From: Microlunatus flavus | Lineage (GTDB): Bacteria > Actinomycetota > Actinomycetes > Propionibacteriales > Propionibacteriaceae | Reading direction: 5' to 3' | NCBI RefSeq assembly: GCF_900110855.1 | Contig: NZ_FOFA01000002.1 | Span: 558,001-622,000 of the forward strand | DNA length: 64,000 nucleotides | Part shown: piece by piece, positions 17,101-24,980 of the stretch | Position numbering within the stretch: the stretch's first letter is position 1 | Layout of the letters: each line of letters starts with the position of its first letter | Made by a program: the position numbers and the translations under genes | The notes under the pieces: model-generated | What the model was told of the DNA's origin: nothing | Databases searched by the model: none | What the model saw: the letters and a program-made list of their open reading frames with translations, nothing else

Positions 17101-20100
17101 AGCCGTAGCGCCCGTTCGACGTGTACGAGACGACGTAGGTGGCGCCCTTGGTGACCTGCTGGGGCGCGGAGAAGGTGGCCTGCTGCCAGCCCATGGAGGA
17201 CTCGGTGGTGGTGACGGCCTCGGCCACCTTGGTCGTGCCCGACCACAGGTCCACGGTGTGCGGTCCGACGTCCTCGAACCGCTTGTAGAAGCGCACGGCG
17301 GACACCTGGCCGTTCTGGGAGGCGACGAAGGCCGTGCCCAGCTTGACACCCGGGGCGTCGTTCTCCGGCCCGGTCACCGGCTGGTCGGTGTCGTTGAAGA
17401 GGGTGCACGGGCAGTCGTTCGGGATGCCGTCGGGGTCGACGGTCGTGAAGCTCCACTGGGTCGGCGCCGCCAGCGTGCTCGCGTTCACGGTGACCGTGTA
17501 GGTGGTGCTCGTGCCCAGCCCCTGCGCCGGGTTGAACGTCACCTTGGTGTTCGTCGAGTCCCACGTGGTCGTGCCCGGGATCAGGTTCTGCGCGGCGTCG
17601 ACCACCTGCAGGGTCACCGACGCGGGGTCGATCGGCTTGGAGAACGTGGCGGTGACGAGCGAGGTGGTGGCCACCGAGCTGGCGCCGGCCTTCGGTGCCT
17701 GCGCGACGACGGTCAGCGGGCTGGTGTCGGTGAGCGAGAACACGGGGTCGACGTAGTAGTTCGTCTGGCGGTACGAGGTCGACGGGAACGCCGCGCCGTT
17801 CGCGAAGACACCGTTGTCCACGCCCGCACCGCCGGCAGCGGTGAGGTTGCCCGCGTTGAACGAGCGGGTGAAGAAGTAGGAGTCGGCGGAGTAGTGGCCC
17901 TTGGGCGCCGAGTACCCGGCGACGTAGGTCGTCCCCGGCTGCACGGCGACCGGCTTGTCGAAGACCAGCGTCTGCCAGCCGCTGCTGGTCTCGTTGGCGA
18001 AGACGCCCGCCGCCAGGATCGCCCCGCCCGAGGAGTAGAGCGTCCCGGTGTGGGAGCCGGTGTTCGCCGACGACTTGTAGAAGCGCACGCCGCTGACGAA
18101 GCCCGCGGTCGACGTCGTGAACTTCGTCCCGAGCGTGACCGCGTCGGTGTCGCCCGAGTCGACCTGCTTGGGCGTGGCCACGCCGAAGAGGGTGCACGGG
18201 CAGGCCGAGTTCACGGCGACCGAGACCGGTGCGGAGGTGCGCGCCGAGTCGTCGGTCGCCCGCACCTGCACGGCGTTGGCGCCGTTGCCCGTGAGGATGC
18301 CGGTGTAGGACCAGGTCGTGGTCCCGTCGGCGGGGTGGAAGCTGGCTCCGCCGTCCACCGACACCTCCACGCCGGCCACCTGGCCGCCGACGTCGCTCGC
18401 CGTGCCGCTGACCGTGAGCAGCGAACCCTCGGAGAGGTCCTTGCCCGCGGTGGGGGACACGATGCTGACGGTCGGCGGGGTGATGTCGGTCGAGGGCGTC
18501 ACGGCCGCGATGCCGGGAGCCGGCGTCGTCGCAGGCGCCGACATGTCGGTGAGGACGTTGATGGTCGCCTGGCGCATCCGCGGGTCGGCGGTCGTCGCCG
18601 CGCCGTCGTGGGCGGAGTCGAGCCCCCAGGACCACTGGATGGTGCCCGCGGAGAACACCAGCGCCCCGCTGGCCGCGCGGTAGAGGGTGATGTGGTGCGT
18701 CGTCGTGCTCGGCTGCACCTGGTTGCCGAAGTCCATCAGGTACTCGGGCGTGCTCCCCGTGGCCGTCGACATGCGGATCAGCCCTGCGGGTCGGGAGCCG
18801 TTGTCGACGTCCTCGTTAGACTCGTAGCCGACGGTGTGGTCGCTCAGCGAGGCGGTGGTGCCGCTCGGGAGCGAGGCCAGGGCGCTTCCCCGCCAGATCC
18901 GCAGCTTGCCCTCGGCCGAGCTGACCTGGATCGGGAAGTCGTCGAAGTTGGCCTGGTACTGCGTGCCGATCAGGGCGTTCTCGGGGCCGTAGCCGTAGCC
19001 GAGGTCGCCGAAGCGGGGGTCGCGCCAGGTGGCCTGGACGTCGGTCCCGGGTCGGTCGATCCGCTTGTTCGCCCAGGTGTCCTTGTAGTCGACCAGGGTG
19101 CGGTTGGGCGTGCTGGTCCCGTCCTGCGAGGGCTCGAGCAGGGTCTTCCAGTAGACGTCGTTGCCGCCGAAGAAGGCGAGGTTGACCTTGGCGTCGCGCG
19201 CGTCGGTGACGTTCTTGCGCTGGCTCGCCGTCCAGTACTCGTCGTGACCCACCGACAGGAAGACCTTGTGCTTCGGCAGCAGGGCCGGATCGGTCGCCAC
19301 GTCGATGCCGGAGACGTAGGAGACGTCGACGCCGTTCTGCTCGAGCGTCCTCAGCATCGGGTACTCGTTGGAGAACAGGAAGTCGCGACCGGAGTTGTAT
19401 CCCCGCGTCGAGTACGGGCGGTTGTAGCTCAGCTTGTACGCGCGTCCGTTGGCGCCGCCCTGGTAGAAGTTCGACCCCCCGTACATGTTGTAGGCCTGCC
19501 ACGTCGAGTCCGAGGTCTGGAAGACGGCCGCCGACGTGTTGCCGTCGTTCCGGACGACGAAGGGGATGTGGGAGTCGCCCTTGGTGTCGCTACGGATCAG
19601 GCGCGCGATGTAGACGCCGGAGACCGAGGTCGAGGGCACGTTCCAGGAGGCGGAGACCGCCCAGGTGCCGCAGTCGACCAGCTGGGTCGAGTCGTCGGTC
19701 GCGCACGGCGCCTGGGTCTGGGGCAGGGGCACCGAGGGGGAGATGGTGGTCACGAGCCGGGCACCGTTGCCCTGGTACCAGCCCAGTCGGTAGATCTCCA
19801 CGGTGTAGGCGCGTGCGTCGGTGTCGATCTTGAAGTCGATGCGCGACCCGGCGTTGACGCTGGTCGCGGTGGCGAACCCCTGGATGCTGGTGTCGCCGAC
19901 GCCGTCCACGTCCCAGACGCTCTGCGGGGTGCCCGGGAGCTGGTTCTCGCACACGATCGCGTTGCCGCTGCACGCGGCCGCGGCCCTCTCGGCCGGCAGC
20001 ACGAGCACCGACGCGACCATCGCCAGGATGATCGCCGCCACGACGGTCCAGCGCCGCTTGACCGTGCGCGCCGTCGACGACGACAGCGTTGCGTGCTCGT

Positions 20101-20113
20101 AGGTCCTCGTCAT
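14180..20113 (-). CDS. Giant secreted protein: DMFase-like domain plus DUF4082 and Big_5-type repeats
   Basis: This 1977-residue exported protein has a long basic lead and a hydrophobic segment at about 25-42, ending in an AAA-type signal-peptidase site near 45. Residues about 50-540 resemble the C-terminal domain of the N,N-dimethylformamidase large subunit, with motifs such as EIYRLGWYQG, KLSYNRPYSTRG and LSVGHDEYWT. An Ig-like unit follows (about 545-635). Four DUF4082 units lie at about 636-793, 897-1050, 1158-1315 and 1826-1977; the first three begin with a CPC pair. Between them are seven Big_5-like units, five in tandem near 1316-1825. There is no LPXTG, membrane anchor or dockerin. 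The DMFase family hydrolyses amide bonds in an iron-dependent way, but activity here is untested. Its place beside the polysaccharide operon suggests a surface-polymer role, which is inference. Confidence 0.8.
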   Translation of the reverse strand: MTRTYEHATLSSSTARTVKRRWTVVAAIILAMVASVLVLPAERAAAACSGNAIVCENQLPGTPQSVWDVDGVGDTSIQGFATATSVNAGSRIDFKIDTDARAYTVEIYRLGWYQGNGARLVTTISPSVPLPQTQAPCATDDSTQLVDCGTWAVSASWNVPSTSVSGVYIARLIRSDTKGDSHIPFVVRNDGNTSAAVFQTSDSTWQAYNMYGGSNFYQGGANGRAYKLSYNRPYSTRGYNSGRDFLFSNEYPMLRTLEQNGVDVSYVSGIDVATDPALLPKHKVFLSVGHDEYWTASQRKNVTDARDAKVNLAFFGGNDVYWKTLLEPSQDGTSTPNRTLVDYKDTWANKRIDRPGTDVQATWRDPRFGDLGYGYGPENALIGTQYQANFDDFPIQVSSAEGKLRIWRGSALASLPSGTTASLSDHTVGYESNEDVDNGSRPAGLIRMSTATGSTPEYLMDFGNQVQPSTTTHHITLYRAASGALVFSAGTIQWSWGLDSAHDGAATTADPRMRQATINVLTDMSAPATTPAPGIAAVTPSTDITPPTVSIVSPTAGKDLSEGSLLTVSGTASDVGGQVAGVEVSVDGGASFHPADGTTTWSYTGILTGNGANAVQVRATDDSARTSAPVSVAVNSACPCTLFGVATPKQVDSGDTDAVTLGTKFTTSTAGFVSGVRFYKSSANTGSHTGTLYSSGGAILAAGVFANETSSGWQTLVFDKPVAVQPGTTYVAGYSAPKGHYSADSYFFTRSFNAGNLTAAGGAGVDNGVFANGAAFPSTSYRQTNYYVDPVFSLTDTSPLTVVAQAPKAGASSVATTSLVTATFSKPIDPASVTLQVVDAAQNLIPGTTTWDSTNTKVTFNPAQGLGTSTTYTVTVNASTLAAPTQWSFTTVDPDGIPNDCPCTLFNDTDQPVTGPENDAPGVKLGTAFVASQNGQVSAVRFYKRFEDVGPHTVDLWSGTTKVAEAVTTTESSMGWQQATFSAPQQVTKGATYVVSYTSNGRYGYTANGLSGSLTNGPLSTPANGGRYTYTASAAPTSGSSANYFVDPVFTPAGVRPTVLSTSPGNGATSVPVDDKVQVMFGVPIQPGSATIVVKRISDGATVAGNNGTESQGSTATFVPSSSLDPGAKYSATVSGAISADGAKMSGSVTFTFTTSGAAACPCSLLKTTTQPAQGDSGDKDAVTLGLKFTPTTNGYVKGLRYWRDASNTGTHTGTLYSATGDRLADLTFDDNGTGWQTASFSSTVPVTAGTTYVAAYYAPNGHYSADLNYFASPVTNTPLKSVDPSSVYHYGDGFPNQTYANTNYYVDVVFDTNNDAPLTVSSTSPAKDATGVATTTAVTATFSAAIDPASLQLALADQGGAAVPGQVAYDATSRTATFTTASPLLGATVYTATANASSASGVAMASPKAWSFTTADTQPPTVTTVSPADAASGVPTSTKVTAAFASPIDPASALFTVSRTSDATVVPGATTYDATTRTATFSPGSALASNTGYTVSVSARNTSGISMSAPKTWTFSTADTDPPSVASTSPAPGATAVAPTTKVTASFVRAVDPTSVVLGVKNTATSAAVAGTTAYDATTRTATFTPSAALASLTGFTASVTASNVSGVAMTAPTTWTFTTADAAAPSVSSTSPAAGATGVGAGTSVTATFARAIDPASVVLTLKTSAGASVAGTTTYDATSRTATFKPGSALASFTSHTASVTAKNTSGVAMTSPTTWSFTTADTDQPSVSAKSPAAGATNVAASTNVTATFARAINSGTLAVTLKSASGTTVPGAVSYSATTRTATFNPTSDLTSSTSYTASVSASNTSGVPMASPVTWSFTTAAQTFSLYTTTRTPSATSTSTTTSTLGVQFSSSRDGKVTAIRYYAASTNTGKTVKLYSSSGAVLGSATTTQTGTGWRTATFATPISITAGTAYTASYYAPAGNWSTTTSGYSSAYTSGPLSVPASGARTGFGDVFPTNASSTNYWVDVLVSV
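14632..16170 (-). repeat. Five tandem Big_5-like (Ig-fold) protein repeats of about 102 residues
   Basis: Inside the giant secreted protein, five consecutive units of about 306 nt encode the same pattern. Each begins with a P-V-S/TSP-A-GA/V block, continues with VTATFA-AIDPAS, then YDATTRTATF, SALAS-T-YTASV-ASNTSGVAMA-P and WTF/SFTTAD. DNA identity between units appears high, consistent with internal duplication. Such Ig-fold arrays usually act as stalks that hold enzymatic or binding domains away from the cell. Confidence 0.8.
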
Positions 20114-20400
20114 GCCGCCGCCCCCCGGTCGGAATCCACCGCCGCAGGACGGTGTCCCGCCGCCCCCCGCGGCAGGTCCCGGGCGGCGCCGTCCACCGGG
20201 GACGCTCGTGGAGACGAGCGAGGTCGGTGGCCGTGCAGGCCGGGCTCCGAGAAGACTAACGGCCCATTCTCAGGAACGCGGGTGAAGCAAGAATTGCCTG
20301 AGAGCGACCTGCGCGTGTAGGTCCTTCACCCGCCACCCACCACCCGGCGTACGAGCGAGGTCGCAGCGCGAGCAGCGGCTCCTCGCAGGTGGCCGGGGCG
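20114..20400. other. Intergenic region upstream of the giant gene
   Basis: No gene is visible in this 287-nt stretch. It lies between the lipoprotein gene (stop at 20401) and the giant gene (start at 20113), both on the minus strand. A 10-bp perfect inverted repeat (GCGGGTGAAG at 20278-20287 with CTTCACCCGC at 20324-20333) encloses a smaller GACCT/AGGTC stem (20306-20310, 20319-20323). This may end the lipoprotein transcript, although no T-run follows. A G-rich ribosome site precedes ATG 20113. A TAGTCT hexamer on the minus strand near 20255 could be a -10 element, with weak support. Confidence 0.35.
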
Positions 20401-21021
20401 TCAGCCGGTGACGACCGAGCGCACCGAGTCCGTGACGGACTGCTTGACGTAGTCCTTGGCCTTGCCGTTCACCTGCGCCACGAGCTCCACCTTGAGGTCG
20501 ACCCGCAGCGTCTGCGCGCCGCGGTCGACGGCCGGGATGGAGAACACCTGGATGTAGGCGTAGGACTGGCTGACCAGGTAGCCCGGGTTGATGTTGGTCG
20601 TGTCCACGATCGGGTCGGGACCCGGGAGGAAGGTGTTGCCGTCGTCGATCACCGACCGGACGGAGGCCCGGGTCAGGTAGATCTTCTGCTTGGCCGACCG
20701 GTCCTTGCTCACCTGGACACTGACCTGCAAGGGCGTCCCGCTGTCGCTCGCCCAGCGCGGTGGGGGCGGGGTGGAGTAGTCGATGACAAGGGTGAGGCCG
20801 CCGGACCGGACCGTGTGCCGCACGGAGCCCTTCGCCAGCTCGTCCACCGGTGCAGCCGTGGAGCTGCTCGGTGACGCCTCCGTCGGCTCCTCGCTGGGAG
20901 CGGCCGACAGCGACGGGGACGGCAGGGCCCCGCCCACCGGGGACGACTGGCCGCAGGCGGCGAGTCCCAGCGCGAGCACCGTCGCGAGGACGGCCGGCGC
21001 GACCGCCCGCCTTCGACCCAT
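20401..21021 (-). CDS. Putative lipoprotein of unknown function
   Basis: This 206-residue protein has an N-terminal lipobox: LATVLALGLAAC, with the modified Cys at about residue 23. A low-complexity Ser/Pro/Glu linker follows (about 25-60). The remaining domain of about 140 residues is rich in beta-prone stretches such as LTLVIDYSTPPPPRW, LQVSVQVSKD and TLRVDLKVELVAQVNGK. I do not recognise the family. ATG 21021 is preceded by a G-rich ribosome site. It is divergent from dxr, with 139 nt between the two starts. Membrane attachment on the outer face is predicted from the lipobox; anything more would be guesswork. Confidence 0.72.
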   Translation of the reverse strand: MGRRRAVAPAVLATVLALGLAACGQSSPVGGALPSPSLSAAPSEEPTEASPSSSTAAPVDELAKGSVRHTVRSGGLTLVIDYSTPPPPRWASDSGTPLQVSVQVSKDRSAKQKIYLTRASVRSVIDDGNTFLPGPDPIVDTTNINPGYLVSQSYAYIQVFSIPAVDRGAQTLRVDLKVELVAQVNGKAKDYVKQSVTDSVRSVVTG

Positions 21022-21160
21022 CGTTCCCCCCCCAGAGCAGTGCTGTCGCACAGACGTACGTGAGACAGCACGGTAGTGACCTGGAGGCGCCCCGGCAGGC
21101 CATTCGTCGAAGTCGCTCGCCCTCACGCTCCACGACCACGCCCCTGACACACTGAACCCC

Positions 21161-22447
21161 GTGCGCGACGTGGTGGTCCTGGGCAGCACCGGTTCGATCG
21201 GGACGCAGGCGCTCGAGGTTCTGAGCGCCAGGCCGGAGGAGTTCCGCGTCGTCGGGCTCGCGGCGGGCGGGGCGTCGGTGGAGCTGCTGGCCCGCCAGGC
21301 GCTCGAGACGGGGGCGCGGGTCGTGGCGGTCGCCCGGGCGACGGCGGTGCAGGACCTGCAGCTGGCGTTCTACGCGGAGGCGAGCCGGCGCGGGTGGTCG
21401 AGCGGCGAGGCGACGCTGCCCAAGATCCTGGCCGGCCCGGACGCGGCGACCGAGCTCGCGGCCATGCCCTGCGACGTGGTCCTCAACGGCATCACCGGCT
21501 CCACCGCGCTGCGCCCGACGCTGGCGGCGCTCGCGGCCGGGACCACGCTGGCCCTGGCCAACAAGGAGTCCCTCGTCGTCGGCGGGCCGCTGGTGCTCGC
21601 GGCGGCCGCGCCCGGCCAGATCGTGGCCGTCGACTCCGAGCACTCCGCCATCGCGCAGTGCCTGCGCGGCGGCCGGGCCGAGGAGGTCGACCGGCTGGTC
21701 CTGACGGCGAGCGGGGGACCGTTCCGCGGCCGTACGCGCGCCGAGATGGCCGACGTGACGCCGGCGCAGGCGCTGGCCCACCCGACCTGGGACATGGGCC
21801 GCGTCATCACCACGAACTCCGCGACCCTGGTCAACAAGGGCCTCGAGCTGCTCGAGGCGCACCTGCTCTACGGCGTCGACCTCGACCGGATCGACGTGGT
21901 CGTGCACCCGCAGTCGCAGGTGCACTCGATGGTGCAGTTCGTCGACGGCTCGACGCTGGCCCAGTGCTCGCCGCCGGACATGCGGCTGCCGATCGCGCTG
22001 GCGCTCGGCTGGCCCGACCGCGTCCCGGGCGCCGCGGCGCCGAACGACTGGTCCCGCCCGCAGAGCTGGACCTTCGAGCCCCTCGACGAGGAGGCGTTCC
22101 CCGCGGTCGCGCTGGCCCGCACGGCCGGCCGGCACGGCGGCAGCGCACCGGCGGTCTACAACGCCGCGAACGAGGTCTGCGTCGACGCCTTCCACGAGGG
22201 CCGGCTGGGGTTCCTCGGCATCGTCGACGTCGTGGCCCGGGTTCTCGGCGAGCACGTGGGCGAGCGCGTGAGCACGCCTGAGCACGGACGTGGCGCGACG
22301 GCTGAGGAGCGACCCGGCGCCGACGTACGCTCGACGCTGGTCACGAGCGACGACCTCACCCTGGAGTCGGTGCTCGCGGCCGACGCCTGGGCGCGGGCCC
22401 GCGCCGCGGAGCTCGTGGCGGAGGCGTCGCAGCAGTCGGACTCCTAG
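21161..22447 (+). CDS. dxr: 1-deoxy-D-xylulose 5-phosphate reductoisomerase
   Basis: Dxr converts DXP to MEP, the committed step of the non-mevalonate isoprenoid pathway. [17 protein letters not shown] is the NADPH-binding start. [11 protein letters not shown] and [12 protein letters not shown] (metal- and substrate-binding Asp/Glu) follow, and [15 protein letters not shown] is the flexible loop region. At 428 residues it is about 30 longer than usual. The extra length is a polar insertion near residues 365-395, between the [10 protein letters not shown] helix and the [13 protein letters not shown] end. The stop overlaps the AGGAGG ribosome site of rip1, so the two are coupled. The order dxr-rip1-ispG is conserved in actinomycetes. 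Confidence 0.95.
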   Translation: MRDVVVLGSTGSIGTQALEVLSARPEEFRVVGLAAGGASVELLARQALETGARVVAVARATAVQDLQLAFYAEASRRGWSSGEATLPKILAGPDAATELAAMPCDVVLNGITGSTALRPTLAALAAGTTLALANKESLVVGGPLVLAAAAPGQIVAVDSEHSAIAQCLRGGRAEEVDRLVLTASGGPFRGRTRAEMADVTPAQALAHPTWDMGRVITTNSATLVNKGLELLEAHLLYGVDLDRIDVVVHPQSQVHSMVQFVDGSTLAQCSPPDMRLPIALALGWPDRVPGAAAPNDWSRPQSWTFEPLDEEAFPAVALARTAGRHGGSAPAVYNAANEVCVDAFHEGRLGFLGIVDVVARVLGEHVGERVSTPEHGRGATAEERPGADVRSTLVTSDDLTLESVLAADAWARARAAELVAEASQQSDS

Positions 22448-22459
22448 GAGGGGCACACG

Positions 22460-23758
22460 GTGGACCTGGTCGTCTACGTCCTCGGCGCCGTCGTCTTCTT
22501 CGCTCTGGTGATGGCCTCCATCGGCCTGCACGAGATCGGGCACCTCGTGCCGGGCAAGCTCTTCGGGGTCAAGACGACGCAGTACTTCGTCGGCTTCGGC
22601 AGGACCCTGTGGTCGACCCGTCGCGGCGAGACCGAGTACGGCGTCAAGGCGATCCCGCTGGGCGGCTACGTCCGCTTCGTCGGCATGTACCCGCCGAGCA
22701 AGGAGCACCCCCACCAGGTCCGCAGGACCCGCACGGGGCTGTTCCAGACGATGAGCGACCAGGCGCGGGCCGCGGAGTGGGAGGACATCCGCCCCGAGGA
22801 CGACGGCCGGCTGTTCTACCAGAAGCGCGGCTGGCAGAAGGTGATCATCATGGCCGGCGGCCCGATGATGAACATCCTGCTGGCGTTCGGGCTGCTGCTC
22901 GGCGTGACCGCGACGTACGGGGTCAACCGGCCCCAGCTGACCGTCGCCGAGGTCCAGCCCTGCATCGTCCCCGGGAACGCGACCGACACCTCCTGCACGG
23001 GCAAGGCCCCGACGCCGGCGGCGGCGATGGGCCTGCAGCCCGGGGACCGCGTGGTGGCCTTCAACGGCAGGCCCGTGGACAGCTGGTCCGACGTCTCGAC
23101 CCTGATCCGCGGCAACCTCGACCAGCCGGCCCAGCTCGCCGTCGTCCGGGGCGGCCAGCGGGTCGAGCTGCCGACCGTGAACACCGTCGTCCAGGGCGTG
23201 CCCGACGCGCTCGACCCGTCCAAGCGGGTCGCCGCCGGCTTCCTCGGCGTCGTGCCGACCGTGGAGCGGGTGCGCGGCGGACCCGTCGCCGTCGTCCAGG
23301 ACATGTGGACCATGACCGAGCAGACGGCCGTCGCGCTGGTGCACTTCCCGGCCAAGGTCTTCTACACCGGCTACAACCTGGTCACGGGCAAGCCGCGCGA
23401 CCTCTACGGACCGATGAGCATCCTCGGCGCGAGCCGCGCGGCCGGCGAGATCGCCTCGACGCACCAGATCGGCACCGCCGACAAGGCGGCCGCCCTGTTC
23501 TCCGTGCTCGGCTCGGTGAACCTCTTCGTCGCCCTGTTCAACTTCGTCCCGCTGCTGCCGCTGGACGGTGGGCACATCGCCGGCGCCCTGTACGAGGCGG
23601 TGCGCCGGCGCCTCGCCGCGCTGTTCCGCCGCCCCGACCCGGGCTTCGTCGACACCGCGAAGATGCTGCCGGTGGCGTACGTCGTCGGCCTGCTGATCGC
23701 CGTCTCCGGCTTCGTGCTCATCCTCGCCGACGTGATCGACCCGATCCGGCTCTTCTAG
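22460..23758 (+). CDS. rip1: Site-2 intramembrane zinc protease (Rip1/RseP family)
   Basis: This 432-residue membrane protease has the zinc-binding GLHEIGHL motif (His24, Glu25, His28) in its first helix. Membrane segments at about 95-120 and 315-345 follow, with a PDZ-like domain between them (about 145-260; GLQPGDRVVAFNGRPV is the carboxylate-loop region). The second metal/active-site motif is FNFVPLLPLDGGHIAGAL, with the conserved LDG. Family members cleave membrane-anchored anti-sigma factors in their membrane span, and in mycobacteria they control cell-envelope lipid genes. GTG 22460 follows AGGAGG with an 8-nt spacer. It lies directly after dxr. Confidence 0.93.
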   Translation: MDLVVYVLGAVVFFALVMASIGLHEIGHLVPGKLFGVKTTQYFVGFGRTLWSTRRGETEYGVKAIPLGGYVRFVGMYPPSKEHPHQVRRTRTGLFQTMSDQARAAEWEDIRPEDDGRLFYQKRGWQKVIIMAGGPMMNILLAFGLLLGVTATYGVNRPQLTVAEVQPCIVPGNATDTSCTGKAPTPAAAMGLQPGDRVVAFNGRPVDSWSDVSTLIRGNLDQPAQLAVVRGGQRVELPTVNTVVQGVPDALDPSKRVAAGFLGVVPTVERVRGGPVAVVQDMWTMTEQTAVALVHFPAKVFYTGYNLVTGKPRDLYGPMSILGASRAAGEIASTHQIGTADKAAALFSVLGSVNLFVALFNFVPLLPLDGGHIAGALYEAVRRRLAALFRRPDPGFVDTAKMLPVAYVVGLLIAVSGFVLILADVIDPIRLF

Positions 23759-23873
23759 GGGCCCGGGGGCCCGGGTTCCGTCGCGGCGAACCCCTCCCAC
23801 TACCCCGTCGACGGGGGCGACAACCAGGACCTCGGTCCCGCGTCAGGAGCCCGAGCACGGGTAGGCCCGCGGC

Positions 23874-24980
23874 ATGCCGTCCCCGCCCGACCCCCTGCGC
23901 CCCGCGCCGCTGGCGATGGAGTACGTCCTCCCGCTGCGCTGGGGTCCGGAGGCCGATCCGCGCGACGCGGTGGCGCTGGCGGCGTACCTGGAGCGGCTGG
24001 CGACCTGGCTGGACGTCACCGTGGTGGACGGTAGCCCCGCGCCCGTCTTCGAACGGCACCAGGCCCTCTTCCCGCGGTCGGTGCGTCACCTCGCCCCGGG
24101 ACCCTGGCCGGGCTGCAACGGCAAGGTCGCCGGCGTGATGACCGGCGTCCGTACGGCGCGCCACGCGAACGTCGTCATCGCCGATGACGACGTCCGCTGG
24201 GATCGGCCCGGCCTGGCCCGGCTGGACCGGCTGCTGGCGCAGGCGCCCCTGGTCCGCCCGCAGAACGTCTTCGTCCCGGCACCGTGGCACGCCCGGGAGG
24301 ACACCGGTCGCTCCCTGCTCAACCGCGCGCTGGGCGCTGACTACCCGGGCACGTACGGGCTCCGCCGCGACGCGCTGCTCGACGCCGGTGGCTACGACGG
24401 CGACGTCCTCTTCGAGAACCTCGAGCTGGCCCGGACGCTGCGGGCCGCGGGCGGACGCGAGCTGTGCGTGCCCGACCTCTTCGTGGTGCGGGTGCCGCCG
24501 ACCGCGCGCCAGTTCCTGGGCCAGCGGGTGCGGCAGGCGTACGACGACCTGGCCCAGCCGCCGCGGCTGGTCTGCGAGATGGCGCTGCTGCCGGCTGCGC
24601 TGACGCTCCTCGACCGGGCCGCCCGGTCCGACCGCACGACGACGCGGCGCGCGGCCCGGCGGGCCCTCACGGTCCTGGCCCTGAGCCCCGTCCTGCTCGC
24701 CGAGGTCGGCCGCCGGCGGCACGGGGGAGCGACGGTCTACCCGGCCACGGCACCGCTGTGGGCGCCGTTCTGGCTCGCCGAGCGCGCGGTCTGCGTCTGG
24801 CTCGCGCTGGGTCACCGGCTGCGCGGCGGGGTGCCCTACCGCGGGCAGCGGCTGCGGGTGGCGGCGCACGGCGTCCGCACCCTGCGGCGCCGCGTGCGGC
24901 CCGTGCTCGGGCGGCTCGCCGAACCTTCGCCGTCCGGGTCGGTGCCCGAGGGGCGCGCGGCTACGCTGAACTCGCCATGA
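23874..24980 (+). CDS. Family 2-like glycosyltransferase inserted between rip1 and ispG
   Basis: This 368-residue protein has a GT-A core. [10 protein letters not shown] opens the fold, [12 protein letters not shown] is the nucleotide-side loop, and [10 protein letters not shown] carries an Asp triplet at 104-106 for metal-sugar binding. [23 protein letters not shown] resembles the acceptor-side acid region. One or two hydrophobic helices occur near 240-310, so it may be membrane-associated. No Shine-Dalgarno is seen before ATG 23874, but TAGGCC stands exactly 6 nt upstream and could be the -10 of a leaderless transcript. An internal ATG at residue 15 is an alternative start. The stop overlaps the ispG start by 4 nt. 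Donor and product are unknown. Confidence 0.7.
   Translation: MPSPPDPLRPAPLAMEYVLPLRWGPEADPRDAVALAAYLERLATWLDVTVVDGSPAPVFERHQALFPRSVRHLAPGPWPGCNGKVAGVMTGVRTARHANVVIADDDVRWDRPGLARLDRLLAQAPLVRPQNVFVPAPWHAREDTGRSLLNRALGADYPGTYGLRRDALLDAGGYDGDVLFENLELARTLRAAGGRELCVPDLFVVRVPPTARQFLGQRVRQAYDDLAQPPRLVCEMALLPAALTLLDRAARSDRTTTRRAARRALTVLALSPVLLAEVGRRRHGGATVYPATAPLWAPFWLAERAVCVWLALGHRLRGGVPYRGQRLRVAAHGVRTLRRRVRPVLGRLAEPSPSGSVPEGRAATLNSP

Noticed and set aside
13310-20320. A very long open frame of more than 2300 codons on the plus strand
   Set aside because: It is antisense to the giant secreted gene, epimerase end and dehydrogenase. Its translation is Arg/Gly/Val-rich without any domain. Long antisense frames are expected in very GC-rich repeats.
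20270-23800. A minus-strand open frame of more than 1100 codons over dxr and rip1
   Set aside because: It is the shadow of dxr and rip1. Both are recognised enzymes on the plus strand with conserved motifs, and the antisense product has no domain.
23803-23816. 14-bp palindrome CCCCGTCGACGGGG between rip1 and the glycosyltransferase
   Set aside because: Self-complementary GC-rich strings of this length are not rare at this base composition, and nothing else supports a site here.
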